A DNA stretch of 64,000 nucleotides from an uncultured Oscillospiraceae bacterium (GCA_944383165.1 CALWON010000001.1:35290-99289), one strand, 5' to 3'. Positions 9,151-18,006 are shown, counted from the first letter of the stretch. Numbers and translations: made by a program. Notes: a model not told the origin generated them from the sequence alone.

Positions 9151-9546
9151 ATGATCCGGAATGCAATACAAAGGTTGATGTATGGGAGGTATGGGAACGA
9201 CCAGCTTAATATTTGTCTGGTGGCAGCTTATCTCATTCTATATCTCCTCTACATGGTAACCGGGTTGGACTTGCTATATTGGGTTTCCCTTGTGGTAATC
9301 CTTGTGGCTATTTTTCGGCTGTTTTCCCGCAACCATACAAAGCGGAGAGCAGAGAACAGTAAATTTTTGCAGGTGGTAGAACCGGTTGTAAAATGGTACC
9401 GGCTTAAGAAAACCATTATGAAGGATAAGGAACACTGTTACTTCAAATGCCCCAGTTGTGGGCAGCAGTTGCGAGTGCCCAAAGGAAAGGGGCGTATCAC
9501 CGTTACCTGTCGTGGCTGTGGGGCGTCATTTGAAGAAAAAAGTTGA
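9151..9546 (+). CDS. Small membrane protein with C-terminal zinc ribbon, unknown function
   Basis: A 131-residue protein with two hydrophobic segments (about 21-37 and 42-57) followed by a basic stretch (SRNHTKRRAENSKF) and a C-terminal zinc ribbon with CPSC near 102 and CRGC near 122. I know the general shape from Clostridia but not a function. The start is the ATG with AAGGAGG 6 bases before it; an upstream ATG-less extension was dropped. Single gene between its own promoter and a terminator. A role in nucleic-acid or membrane-complex binding would be a guess. Confidence 0.75.
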   Translation: MIRNAIQRLMYGRYGNDQLNICLVAAYLILYLLYMVTGLDLLYWVSLVVILVAIFRLFSRNHTKRRAENSKFLQVVEPVVKWYRLKKTIMKDKEHCYFKCPSCGQQLRVPKGKGRITVTCRGCGASFEEKS

Positions 9547-9580
9547 CCACAGGATGCAAGATTCCCTGGTATGTAATGGA

Positions 9581-9621
9581 AAAATCCTAGCAATCGTCTT
9601 TGACGGTTGCTAGGATTTTTT
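9581..9621. terminator. Bidirectional terminator
   Basis: AAAATCCTAGCAA pairs with TTGCTAGGATTTTTT; it serves the plus-strand zinc-ribbon gene and, with its A-run, the end of the minus-strand aro operon. Confidence 0.88.
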
Positions 9622-9626
9622 GTTGT

Positions 9627-10055
9627 TTAGCCCTTTTTTGTAAAATGTTGGATGGCTTTCCGATACCCTTCAAACCCAAGACCAATGAAAGAAGTTTCAC
9701 ATGCCATACCAGCATAAGAAACTTGGCGGAATGGCTCACGTTGTCTGACATCCGAGAGATGTACCTCCACACAGGGCAGTGAAACTGCCTTCAAGGCATC
9801 TAAAATTGCAATACTGGTGTGGGTATAGGCAGCCGGGTTGATAATAATACCATCCATTTTGCCATATGCCCACTGGATTTTGTCCACAATATCACCTTCG
9901 TGATTGGACTGAAATACTTCCACCTGGATTCCACATTCTACAGCAGCATGGTGGATAAATCCTTCCAAATCAGCATAGGTCTGACTGCCATAAATGTCTG
10001 GTTCACGGATACCTAACATATTTAAGTTAGGACCATTAATGACAAGAAGTTTCAT
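9627..10055 (-). CDS. aroQ: 3-dehydroquinate dehydratase, type II
   Basis: A 142-residue cytoplasmic enzyme, third step of the shikimate pathway (3-dehydroquinate to 3-dehydroshikimate). Type II family marks: NGPNLNMLGIREP at 8-20 with the flexible-loop Arg and Tyr (DIYG), FQSNHEGDIVD near 50, INPAAYTHTSIAI near 76 and EVHLSDVRQREPFR near 98 (catalytic His). Length is normal. Last gene of the operon; its start overlaps the aroE-aroK stop by 4 bases (ATGA). Confidence 0.97.
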   Translation of the reverse strand: MKLLVINGPNLNMLGIREPDIYGSQTYADLEGFIHHAAVECGIQVEVFQSNHEGDIVDKIQWAYGKMDGIIINPAAYTHTSIAILDALKAVSLPCVEVHLSDVRQREPFRQVSYAGMACETSFIGLGFEGYRKAIQHFTKKG

Positions 10056-11281
10056 GGATGGAGCCTCCCAACAATTTTGGCAGCCACATAGAGTGGCTTG
10101 GTGTTGTTCTCTATGGTGAGCTGTGCCAGGGACTCATAGAGGGGGGCACGCTGGGCATACAGCTTTTCCAAAGGGACAGACTGGGAGATGGGGCGGTCTT
10201 CTGTAGCGAGCTGTGAAAGGTCACGTTTTAGATAGACTACAAAGGAATTTTGCAAAATAGGGTCGTGGTTTTCTGGTTTTGTTACAATGCCACCACCGCA
10301 GGCAATAATCTGCCCAGAACGTTTGGCAATGTCACAAAGCACCTGATGTTCGTATTCACGAAATGCTTCTTCGCCTTTTTGTTCAAAAATTTCAGGAATG
10401 GAACAGCCACACATTTCCTCTATTTTTTTGTCTAAATCCACAAAGGGACGGTGGAGAAAGTCAGCTACCGCCTCGCCCACCGCACTTTTTCCACAGCCAG
10501 GCATTCCAATCAGAATAATATTTTTGGTTTCCCATTCGATGAGACGTGTAATTTCATCAATTCTCTGGGGAGGATAGGCAACATTTAAAAAACGCTCAGA
10601 AGCAGCTTTGGCCTGTGCAACCAACATGGGCAGCCCATTGATATAGGGAATCCCCATTTTTTTTGCATCCAGTAAAAGTTGTGTGGCAGCAGGGTTGTAG
10701 ATGATGTCAATAACCCCTTCACAGGCGGGGAATTGGGCCAGACAAATGGGGGCAACGCCTACATTTGGGTACATACCCACTGGTGTTGTGTTCACAATCA
10801 CCTGTGCGTCGGCATGTAGATGTAAATTTTCATAGTTGTCTTTTCCGGTACGGGAAATCACCACAATTTCTCCTGCCTGTAAATCGGTCAATACCGTTTT
10901 TACGGTGAGGGAAGAGCCACCACTGCCCAGAATCAACACTTTTTTTCCTGCCACAGAAATCTGGGATTTTTGTACCAGATACAAAAATCCATCATAATCT
11001 GTGTTGTCTCCATATAGGGAGCCATCTGGACGGCGAAGGATGGTGTTGACACTGCCAATACGTTCTGCAATGGGGGAGAGCTGGGTACAGTAGGGAATGA
11101 CTGTTTTTTTGTAGGGGACCGTTACATTGATGCCTTGAAAAGTGCCATTGGATAGAAAATTGCCTACTTCATCTGGTGGGAGAGGGATGAGCTGATAGTT
11201 GGGGTTGTCCAACAGGCGGTGGATGAGAGGGGAAAAACTGTGAGACAGTTTTTCTCCCAGCAGTCCATAGCTTACATTCAT
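10052..11281 (-). CDS. aroE-aroK: Shikimate dehydrogenase - shikimate kinase fusion
   Basis: A 409-residue two-domain enzyme. Residues about 1-245 are shikimate dehydrogenase (LLGEKLSHSFSP, GINVTVPYK, NTDYDGF, NADPH loop GSGGSS, NTTPVGMYP), reducing dehydroshikimate to shikimate. Residues about 248-409 are shikimate kinase (Walker A GMPGCGKSAVG, FVDLDKKIEE, GGGIV), phosphorylating it with ATP. The fusion places two successive reactions in one protein. I took the internal ATG as start since GAGGTG stands 6 bases before it; a GTG three codons upstream is the alternative. The gene overlaps aroQ by 4 bases. Confidence 0.94.
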   Translation of the reverse strand: MNVSYGLLGEKLSHSFSPLIHRLLDNPNYQLIPLPPDEVGNFLSNGTFQGINVTVPYKKTVIPYCTQLSPIAERIGSVNTILRRPDGSLYGDNTDYDGFLYLVQKSQISVAGKKVLILGSGGSSLTVKTVLTDLQAGEIVVISRTGKDNYENLHLHADAQVIVNTTPVGMYPNVGVAPICLAQFPACEGVIDIIYNPAATQLLLDAKKMGIPYINGLPMLVAQAKAASERFLNVAYPPQRIDEITRLIEWETKNIILIGMPGCGKSAVGEAVADFLHRPFVDLDKKIEEMCGCSIPEIFEQKGEEAFREYEHQVLCDIAKRSGQIIACGGGIVTKPENHDPILQNSFVVYLKRDLSQLATEDRPISQSVPLEKLYAQRAPLYESLAQLTIENNTKPLYVAAKIVGRLHP

Positions 11282-11297
11282 TGTAATCACCTCAAAA

Positions 11298-12449
11298 TTA
11301 ACAAATCATCTCACTATAGCTGCCCAAATATCTGAAGTGTTCACTTTCTGCCTCTAAATCTCGGAACAAAGCCTGCAATTCTGGAGCATAGACAGGGCAT
11401 TCCAAATCAAAGTAGAAACGGAATTCAAACTCCTGATCAGGAATGGGACGGCTCTCCAATTTGCGCAGGTTGATGCCAAGAACATAGAATTTGGAGAGAA
11501 TGTGGTAGAGGGCACCAGGCTTATGCGGCAGGGTCATCATGAGGGAAGTGCGGTCTGCGCCTGGATAGATTTCGGGTTGCTTGGAAATACAGATGAATCG
11601 GGTGTAGTTGTTGTCCTGATCCTGTACATTTGCTTCCAAAATATTCAGACCATACAGTTCACCACAGAAGTGGGAAGAAAGAGCAGCCAGATCGGTGCGG
11701 TCAGACTCAGCCACCATGCGGGCAGCCACAGCAGTGTTTTCTACAACTGTAATTTTAACATCTTTTAATCCAGATAGATAGTAGGAACTTTGTCTCAAAG
11801 CCTGCTCATGAGAATAAATTTCACGGATGTCTTCTTTTTTCACACCGTGGTGTGCCAGAAGATTGTGGTTTACTTTCAAACGGGCAGAACGTACAATATA
11901 AAAATTGTGCTTTGCCATCAGGTCATAAATCACATTTACAGAACCAGCGGAGCTGTTTTCCACAGGAAGTACACCGTATTGACACATACCCGTTTCTACT
12001 GCACGAAATACATGCTCAAAGGTGCTGAAATACAGGATATTTGGGGACTTGAACATGCTGTCGCAGGCAATCTGGGAATAGGCACCCTCAATGCCCTGAC
12101 AGGCCACTGAGGCACGTTGTGGAAACAGGTTTTGTGTGTTGGTCACAGCCTGAGAAATGACATCCCAAATAGGCGATGGGGTCTGGTTACAAAAATTTTG
12201 ATAGGAGCGACCAGCCGCAAAAATGCTGCGGTAAACAGATTGAACGTAGTCAGAAAATTCATCCCCAGCCTGCTGAGCCACACGGGAAAGAAGGGCGCGT
12301 TCACGCCCAGCATCTAAGGTGGGCATCTGGTGTGCTTTTTTAAAGGCAGCAATATCTTTTGATACCCCCATACGCTCTACAAACAGGTCAACCATCTGCT
12401 TGTCAATGGAGTCAATGTGTTCACGCAGGCGATTTAGTTCTTCATTCAT
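11298..12449 (-). CDS. pheA: Bifunctional chorismate mutase / prephenate dehydratase
   Basis: A 383-residue P-protein that turns chorismate into prephenate and then phenylpyruvate. N-terminal AroQ-class mutase at 1-85 (LREHIDSIDKQMVDL, FVERM, KKAHQMP), prephenate dehydratase at about 110-290 (GIEGAYSQIA, VENSSAGSV, and the catalytic NNYTRF box), and an ACT domain at about 300-375 (KPGALYHIL, LESRP), which in this family senses Phe for feedback inhibition. The operon also has a monofunctional tyrA, so the Tyr branch relies on the mutase made here. Confidence 0.96.
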   Translation of the reverse strand: MNEELNRLREHIDSIDKQMVDLFVERMGVSKDIAAFKKAHQMPTLDAGRERALLSRVAQQAGDEFSDYVQSVYRSIFAAGRSYQNFCNQTPSPIWDVISQAVTNTQNLFPQRASVACQGIEGAYSQIACDSMFKSPNILYFSTFEHVFRAVETGMCQYGVLPVENSSAGSVNVIYDLMAKHNFYIVRSARLKVNHNLLAHHGVKKEDIREIYSHEQALRQSSYYLSGLKDVKITVVENTAVAARMVAESDRTDLAALSSHFCGELYGLNILEANVQDQDNNYTRFICISKQPEIYPGADRTSLMMTLPHKPGALYHILSKFYVLGINLRKLESRPIPDQEFEFRFYFDLECPVYAPELQALFRDLEAESEHFRYLGSYSEMIC

Positions 12450-12467
12450 GGGAATTACCTCCTAAAG

Positions 12468-13574
12468 TCAATTTGTTTTGTTGATTTGGTCTGTATTGCG
12501 GTCAAGCAGGGCATCCAGCAGCACAATGGCCACAGCTGCTTCTACCACAGGAACTGCACGAGGCACAATACAGGGGTCGTGACGTCCCACAATATTCAAT
12601 GGAATGTTCTTTTGTTGGGACAGGCTGATGCTCTGTTGTTCTTTGGAAATAGATGGGGTTGGCTTAAAAGCTGCACGCAACAGAAGGGGCATTCCATTGG
12701 AAATTCCACCCAAAATACCGCCACTGTGATTGGTGCGGGTGCGAACTGTAGAACCGTCCAGATAGAATGGGTCGTTGTTTTGAGAACCAAACAATGTGGC
12801 ACTTTCAAAGCCTGCCCCAAACTCTACACCCTTTACCGCTGGAATAGAAAACAGCATAGAGGCAAGGCGGCTTTCCAAGCCTTCAAACATGGGATTTCCA
12901 AGCCCCACAGGTAGCCCCATTGCCATACACTCTACCACGCCGCCCACAGAATCCCCTTGATTGCGGGCAGTCTCAATGACAGCCTTCATGTCAGTTCCTG
13001 TTTTTTCGTCCATGACAGGGAAAGAGGATGATTTAAGTTGTGCAAAGGTATCTTCAGTTTCTCCCAGAGGAGAAAAGGGGGTATCAAACACAGAACCAAC
13101 AGAGGCGATGTGTGCCCCGATTTCGATTCCATAGCGGGACAGAATTTGCAGACAAATACCACCTGCAATACACAGTGGAGCAGTCAATCTGCCGGAAAAA
13201 TGACCGCCACCAGCTACATCCTGATAGCCTCTATATTTCATGTGAGCAGTGTAATCTGCATGGGCAGGTCTGGGACAGTCCTTTAATTTGGAGTAATCCT
13301 GAGAGCGTGTATTTGTGTTGTGAATCATTGCGGTCAGTGGTGCCCCACAGGTAATATCATTCACCATACCACACAAAAACTCAGGGAAGTCAGCCTCTTT
13401 ACGAGGGGTGGAGAAAGAGCTGTTGCCGGGGGCTCGACGTTTCAGAAAGAAAGAGAGGGCATCCAAATCAATGGATTCGCCAGCAGGCAAACCATCTATG
13501 GTAACACCAATGGCAGTAGAATGGGATTGCCCAAAAATAGAAATGTGAATGTGTTTACCCCAATAAGAAGCCAT
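12468..13574 (-). CDS. aroC: Chorismate synthase
   Basis: A 368-residue enzyme forming chorismate from EPSP; it needs reduced FMN. Signature stretches: FGQSHSTAIGVTIDGLPAG near 12-30, RRAPGNSSFSTPRKE near 45, ADYTAHMKYRG near 105, GGGHFSGRLTAP near 125, and HSGGILGGISNG near 280. The start is the ATG with GGGAGG 8 bases before it, 20 bases inside the end of aroA, so the two genes overlap in different frames and are probably translationally coupled. The longer frame upstream is the aroA shadow. Confidence 0.97.
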   Translation of the reverse strand: MASYWGKHIHISIFGQSHSTAIGVTIDGLPAGESIDLDALSFFLKRRAPGNSSFSTPRKEADFPEFLCGMVNDITCGAPLTAMIHNTNTRSQDYSKLKDCPRPAHADYTAHMKYRGYQDVAGGGHFSGRLTAPLCIAGGICLQILSRYGIEIGAHIASVGSVFDTPFSPLGETEDTFAQLKSSSFPVMDEKTGTDMKAVIETARNQGDSVGGVVECMAMGLPVGLGNPMFEGLESRLASMLFSIPAVKGVEFGAGFESATLFGSQNNDPFYLDGSTVRTRTNHSGGILGGISNGMPLLLRAAFKPTPSISKEQQSISLSQQKNIPLNIVGRHDPCIVPRAVPVVEAAVAIVLLDALLDRNTDQINKTN

Positions 13575-14790
13575 CCAAAACCCCTCCCAGTTGTTGATAA
13601 TGTGCCCAGAAATTTGGATAAGATTTCTTGACACAGTCTGCCCCTGTTAAGGTAATGGGCTGTTGGCATACTGTAGCAGCAATGGCAGCCATCATAGCAA
13701 TCCGGTGGTCATTGCAACAATCTATGGTGACACCACCAGAAAAATGACTGACACCTTGAATGGTCAACGAATCTGTCTGTTCCTCTACATGCCCACCAAG
13801 AGCATTTAAAGTAATCGCAACGGTATGGAGACGGTCACTTTCTTTCATGCGCAATCTGGCTGCATTGACAAGATGGGTGGTACCGGAGCGCAATGCAGCC
13901 ATCAGTGCCAGAGGTGGAACAAGGTCGGGGCATTGGGATACATCCAGATCTACGGTGGAGTTTGGTCTTGCCAGTGTCCAATAGTGCTGTGCCACCTGTC
14001 TGTCTCCCTGTTTGGAGGTGGTATTCAGACCCTGTAAGGTCACTTGATTGTCTAAAAAATTGGCTGCATACCAGAATCCAGCCTGAGACCAATCCCCTTC
14101 TACGGTCTGATTCTGTGCCTGATAGGTTTGATTGCCTTTGATTTTAAAATGACCAGTGGAAGATTCCTCAATCTCAATCCCAAAGGTAGAAAGGGTGTCC
14201 AAGGTCAAATCTACATAGCCACGGGACTCCAATGCACTGGTCAAAATCAGTTCAGAATCTCCATCCAACAGGGGAAGCGCATACAAAAGACCAGTGACAA
14301 ATTGACTGGATACATCCCCAGGCAGCGAGTAGGAACCAGAGGTTAATTGCCCCTGTAGTGTAAGTATGTCCTGTTCCTGCTGCCACAAGATTCCCTGGTT
14401 TTCAAATAGGGTTTGATAGGGGGTCTGTGGACGTTTCATCAACCGTCCACGCCCTGTAAAGGTACCACCACCGCACAGAGCCAGTGCAATGGGAATGAAA
14501 AAACGCAGCGTGGAACCAGATTCCCCACAGTCAAAGTGCGGTTTGGAAGTGTAGCTTTGATGGGGAGACAGTGTGACATAGTCAGAACCCTGTTGGAATG
14601 GAATGCCCATAGCACGCAAACAGGAGAGAGTAGCAGAAATGTCCTCAGAAAAAGACAAATTGGAAATGGTACAGATTTTTTGAGACAACCCTGCTGCTAA
14701 AAGAAGACGGTGCGCCTGACTTTTGCTGGGTGGGATGGTAAGAGTACCAGACAATTTGTGGGGATGGATGGTCAAATCCAAAGGGCTCAC
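13555..14790 (-). CDS. aroA: 3-phosphoshikimate 1-carboxyvinyltransferase (EPSP synthase)
   Basis: A 411-residue enzyme joining shikimate-3-phosphate and phosphoenolpyruvate. Visible family motifs: IPPSKSQAHRLLLAA near 20 with the PEP-binding Lys and Ser, GESGSTLRFFIP near 88, SSQFVTGLLYALP near 160, CPDLVPPLALMAA near 290, LRMKESDRL near 320 and DHRIAMMAAI near 365. The active-site G-S-G segment reads CGESGSTLRF. It overlaps both neighbours (4 bases with aroB, 20 with aroC). Confidence 0.97.
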   Translation of the reverse strand: MSPLDLTIHPHKLSGTLTIPPSKSQAHRLLLAAGLSQKICTISNLSFSEDISATLSCLRAMGIPFQQGSDYVTLSPHQSYTSKPHFDCGESGSTLRFFIPIALALCGGGTFTGRGRLMKRPQTPYQTLFENQGILWQQEQDILTLQGQLTSGSYSLPGDVSSQFVTGLLYALPLLDGDSELILTSALESRGYVDLTLDTLSTFGIEIEESSTGHFKIKGNQTYQAQNQTVEGDWSQAGFWYAANFLDNQVTLQGLNTTSKQGDRQVAQHYWTLARPNSTVDLDVSQCPDLVPPLALMAALRSGTTHLVNAARLRMKESDRLHTVAITLNALGGHVEEQTDSLTIQGVSHFSGGVTIDCCNDHRIAMMAAIAATVCQQPITLTGADCVKKSYPNFWAHYQQLGGVLDGFLLG

Positions 14791-15869
14791 CTCCTGAATG
14801 TTGGAGCCAAAAGCTCCAGAAGTTGTTCTTTTTTCATAGAGTAGGGAATTGCATGACCCAACTGCTCTAATAAAATTAAAGTAATCTGATTGCCAGAACG
14901 CTTTTTATCCAGTCCAACTGCTTCTTCTAAAATAGACCAGGAACAGGGAATTTGTGTGGGCAGATGGTACTGCTCCAAAATATAAGTGACCATCGGTTTG
15001 ATTTCCTTTGGAGTAATACCCAACGCAATGCCTAAATCAATGGCACAGCACATACCCGCTGCAACCCCTTGACCGTGGGTGTAGGTCACATAGTGACCAG
15101 CCAGCTCAAAGGCGTGACCAATGGTGTGCCCAAAATTTAAGGTCATACGCAGTCCAGTATCTCGCTCATCCTGTAAAACCACCTGTCTTTTTTGGTCACA
15201 ACAGGTATAAATTACTTCCTCAATGTGAGCCATCACACCAGAACGACCGCCACACTGAGCCAAAAAAGAAAAGAAATCTGCATTTCCAATGCACCCATAT
15301 TTAATCACTTCTGCCATGCCGTCGGAGAATGTGGCATCTGACAGGGTTTGCAATACATTGGGGTCGATAAATACTGATTTAGGCTGCCAGAATGCGCCAG
15401 CCAGATTTTTGCCAGCCTGTAAGTCCACCGCCACCTTGCCGCCAACAGAGGAATCTACTTGGGAGAGCAGTGTAGTGGGAATTTGAACATAGGCAACGCC
15501 ACGTAAAATGGTGGCGGCTGCAAAACCTGCCAAATCCCCCACAACACCACCGCCCAACGCAATGACAGCGTCAGTGCGGGTGAGTCCAAAAGACATCATT
15601 TCTTCCCACAATGATACCAGATGTTCTGTGGATTTGGAGGACTCTCCAGCAGGAACAACTGAGATATGGACAGCAAAGCCTGCATTTTGGAGAGATGTGT
15701 TGACCTGTGCGCCATAGAGGTCATAGACAGTCTGGTCGGTAACAACAAACAGCCGCTGTGCTTTGGGTAGCAGCTTTTTACAGTGTAAACCAACAGAAGA
15801 CAGTAAGCCACGCTCTATTTCAATCTCATAGGAGCGACCAGGCAAGTCAACCATCAATGTCTTTTTCAT
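14787..15869 (-). CDS. aroB: 3-dehydroquinate synthase
   Basis: A 360-residue NAD- and metal-dependent enzyme that closes DAHP to 3-dehydroquinate, second step of the pathway. Family marks: GGGVVGDLAGFAAA near 105, PTTLLSQVDSSVGGK near 128, the metal ligands in GMAEVIKYG near 180 and NFGHTIGHAFE near 243, and AAGMCCA near 270. I chose the ATG giving MKKTLMVDLPG, preceded by GGTGG at 7 bases; it overlaps the tyrA stop by 4 bases. Confidence 0.97.
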   Translation of the reverse strand: MKKTLMVDLPGRSYEIEIERGLLSSVGLHCKKLLPKAQRLFVVTDQTVYDLYGAQVNTSLQNAGFAVHISVVPAGESSKSTEHLVSLWEEMMSFGLTRTDAVIALGGGVVGDLAGFAAATILRGVAYVQIPTTLLSQVDSSVGGKVAVDLQAGKNLAGAFWQPKSVFIDPNVLQTLSDATFSDGMAEVIKYGCIGNADFFSFLAQCGGRSGVMAHIEEVIYTCCDQKRQVVLQDERDTGLRMTLNFGHTIGHAFELAGHYVTYTHGQGVAAGMCCAIDLGIALGITPKEIKPMVTYILEQYHLPTQIPCSWSILEEAVGLDKKRSGNQITLILLEQLGHAIPYSMKKEQLLELLAPTFRR

Positions 15870-16699
15870 TCTGCATCCACCTTTTCTTTGCAAATTCGAC
15901 CCTCAGCCAACAGGGTACACAGCCGGTCCCCATTGCCCTGTTCCAGCGCAGTGCGATATTCCTGCAAAGCACCAATCACCTGATCCAACTCTGTCAGAAG
16001 ATAGTCCCGATTCTCCAAAAACAGGTCTGTCCACATGTGTTCATTGAGCCATGCCACTCTGGTTAAGTCCAAGTAACTGCCAGCGGAGTATCCCTTGTGC
16101 ATTTGTGCACGGGGGCTTTTGACATAGGCATTGGATAGAATGTGGCACATCTGGGAGGTATAAGCAATCATCTCATCGTGATGTTCTGCTGTCGTCACAG
16201 TCAGATGGGCAAAACCGGCAGGAGCTAACATTTTTTTCACCCGATCCAGCAGCATAATGTCATCCCGATTTTGGGGGACAATGACCATAGGTGCCCCCTG
16301 AAATAGGTCTGCCTTACTGTTGGCAAAGCCAGAATATTGTGTGCCTGCCATGGGATGACCGCCTACAAATGTGAAACCATACTGTTCCGCAAGAGAAAAA
16401 CCAACACGGCAAATCTCACGTTTGACACCACAACAGTCCATGACTAAAGTGGTGGGGGAGATGTAGGGGGCAATTCGTTCCAGATAATCCACAGAAATTT
16501 CTGGATAAAGGGCAATCAACAGCAAGTCACAGGTGGAAATAGTGTTTTCATCCAAATCTCCACTGAGTGTGCCTTGCAGTTTAGCAAAATCCTGCACCAC
16601 ACGGTTGCCATCGTAGCCATATACCGTTGCACCGCTTTTTTCATAGGCTTTTGCAAGGGAGCCGCCAATCAGACCAAGTCCAGCTACACCAACAATCAT
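15866..16699 (-). CDS. tyrA: Prephenate dehydrogenase
   Basis: A 277-residue NAD(P)-dependent enzyme converting prephenate to 4-hydroxyphenylpyruvate on the Tyr branch. Rossmann motif VGVAGLGLIGGSLAKA at 3-18, LVMDCCGVKREI near 90, and the catalytic-region GGHPMAGTQYSGFA near 112. There is no ACT domain at the C-terminus, unlike many Bacillus homologues, so direct Tyr feedback through such a domain is absent. AAGGAGG lies 6 bases before the chosen ATG. Second gene of the operon, 11 bases after aroF. Confidence 0.95.
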   Translation of the reverse strand: MIVGVAGLGLIGGSLAKAYEKSGATVYGYDGNRVVQDFAKLQGTLSGDLDENTISTCDLLLIALYPEISVDYLERIAPYISPTTLVMDCCGVKREICRVGFSLAEQYGFTFVGGHPMAGTQYSGFANSKADLFQGAPMVIVPQNRDDIMLLDRVKKMLAPAGFAHLTVTTAEHHDEMIAYTSQMCHILSNAYVKSPRAQMHKGYSAGSYLDLTRVAWLNEHMWTDLFLENRDYLLTELDQVIGALQEYRTALEQGNGDRLCTLLAEGRICKEKVDAE

Positions 16700-16710
16700 G
16701 GGATACCTCC

Positions 16711-17721
16711 TTACTGCTGAGGGCAAACAATGGTGCGGATTTGACGAACTGCCTCTGCCACATCTTCAAATTGTTCCGGGCGCAGAGACTGAGGACCATC
16801 ACACAGGGCACGGGCAGGGTCGTTGTGTACCTCAATAATCAGACCATCTGCTCCACAGGCAGCGGCAGCCAGTGCCATAGGCTTTACATACCGGGCTACT
16901 CCTGTGGCGTGACTGGGGTCAACTACAACAGGAAGGTGAGTCAGTTCATGGAGCACAGTAACTGCGGACAGATCCAAGGTGTTGCGTGTGGCAGTTTCAA
17001 AGGTACGAATGCCACGCTCACAGAGAATCACATTACTATTGCCACCAGCCATTACATATTCTGCACTCATCAGCAGTTCCTTAATGGTATTGGCAAGACC
17101 ACGCTTAATCAGAATGGGTTTTTGTGTTTTGCCCAGTTCCTTCAAAAGCTCAAAGTTCTGCATATTGCGTGCTCCAACCTGAATCACATCCACGTCTTCA
17201 AAAAGGGGCAAATGGTTGGCGTTCATGATTTCTGTTACAATGGGAAGTCCAGTTTCACGCTTTGCTTCCAACAGCAAATCAATGCCATCTGCCTTCAGTC
17301 CCTGGAAGTCGTAGGGAGAAGTGCGGGGCTTGAATGCACCGCCACGCAGCATGGTAGCACCAGCAGCCTTTACACTTTTGGCAACAGTAATAATTTGCTC
17401 ACGACTCTCCACAGAGCAAGGACCAGCAATCATGGCAAAATGACCGCCGCCAATTTTTTCCTCACCGACTTCAATGATAGAATCCATAGGATGGAATTTG
17501 CGGTTACTGCTTTTGTATGGCTCAGATACTCGCTTGACGCCATCTACAATATCCAGACTGGACAACAGCTCCTCATCCAGACGGCTGGTATCACCAATGA
17601 TGCCAATGATGGTGGCATAGTCACCAGAGGAAATATGGGTACGAAGATTTTGAGATTCAATCCACTGAATCAAGTCACGAATGCGAGCCTCACTGGCACT
17701 TTGTTTTAAAATGATAACCAT
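16711..17721 (-). CDS. aroF: 3-deoxy-7-phosphoheptulonate synthase (DAHP synthase, type I-beta)
   Basis: A 336-residue entry enzyme of the shikimate pathway, condensing PEP and erythrose-4-phosphate. An N-terminal ferredoxin-like regulatory domain (about 1-70) precedes the KDSA-like barrel with IAGPCSVES near 87, LRGGAFKPRTSPY near 117, KRGLANTI near 205, CERGIRTFE near 232 and DPSHATG near 268. The N-terminal domain is the Thermotoga-type one that carries feedback control. The start is the ATG with AAAGGA 8 bases before it; the frame upstream crosses the attenuator hairpin. First structural gene after the leader peptide. Confidence 0.96.
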   Translation of the reverse strand: MVIILKQSASEARIRDLIQWIESQNLRTHISSGDYATIIGIIGDTSRLDEELLSSLDIVDGVKRVSEPYKSSNRKFHPMDSIIEVGEEKIGGGHFAMIAGPCSVESREQIITVAKSVKAAGATMLRGGAFKPRTSPYDFQGLKADGIDLLLEAKRETGLPIVTEIMNANHLPLFEDVDVIQVGARNMQNFELLKELGKTQKPILIKRGLANTIKELLMSAEYVMAGGNSNVILCERGIRTFETATRNTLDLSAVTVLHELTHLPVVVDPSHATGVARYVKPMALAAAACGADGLIIEVHNDPARALCDGPQSLRPEQFEDVAEAVRQIRTIVCPQQ

Positions 17722-17754
17722 AGAAAACGTCCTTTCTGGGAACTCCCAATGAAT

Positions 17755-17803
17755 AAAAATACAAAAGAGCCTGTGGTGAAGTGCTTCTTCACCACAGGCT
17801 CTT
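17755..17803 (-). terminator. Attenuator terminator before aroF
   Basis: A perfect 17-bp stem (17787-17803 with 17765-17781) with a 5-base loop, followed on the minus strand by TTTTGTATTTTT. It lies after the Phe/Tyr-rich leader peptide and 34 bases before aroF, so transcription would stop here unless the stem is prevented. A CACAG in the leader coding end can pair with CTGTG of the upstream arm and might be part of the competing fold; I have not shown a full antiterminator. Confidence 0.9.
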
Positions 17804-17823
17804 AACATCCCGTATCATTCCAG

Positions 17824-17934
17824 TTACACTGGGGAGGGAAGCCGATTCTGTGCAGCAGAAAACACTTCTACCTGTTTGACACTGAAGCCAAAAAAGTAAA
17901 AGTAGCTAAAAAAGAATGCTGCAAACAGATACAT
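17824..17934 (-). CDS. Phe/Tyr-rich leader peptide of the aro operon attenuator
   Basis: A 36-codon ORF beginning MYLFAAFFF and continuing SYFYFFGF: within the first 17 residues there are 8 Phe and 3 Tyr. It starts after GGAG with an 8-base gap and ends 20 bases before the terminator stem. This is the classic layout for ribosome-mediated attenuation: shortage of charged tRNA-Phe or tRNA-Tyr would stall the ribosome in the F/Y run and alter folding downstream. There is no Trp codon, which fits an operon carrying the Phe and Tyr branches but no trp genes. The peptide itself probably has no other job. Confidence 0.88.
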   Translation of the reverse strand: MYLFAAFFFSYFYFFGFSVKQVEVFSAAQNRLPSPV

Positions 17935-17976
17935 AATCGGAACTCCTCTCTTTACAGGAATAAAGTCTACACCCCT

Positions 17977-18006
17977 ATGTTAGCACCAGAAAAGCCGTTC
18001 TGTCAA
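17977..18006 (-). promoter_or_regulatory. Promoter of the aro operon
   Basis: Minus strand TTGACA, 18-base spacer, TAACAT, about 43 bases before the leader-peptide start. Confidence 0.82.

Noticed and set aside
16627..17709. 360-codon plus-strand ORF across tyrA and aroF
   Set aside because: Antisense to two well-conserved enzymes; low-complexity His/Asn-rich translation typical of a shadow frame.
17722..18006. T-box riboswitch before the aro operon
   Set aside because: I find no T-box sequence (AGGGTGGNACCGCG type) or specifier stem; the F/Y-rich leader peptide explains the layout.
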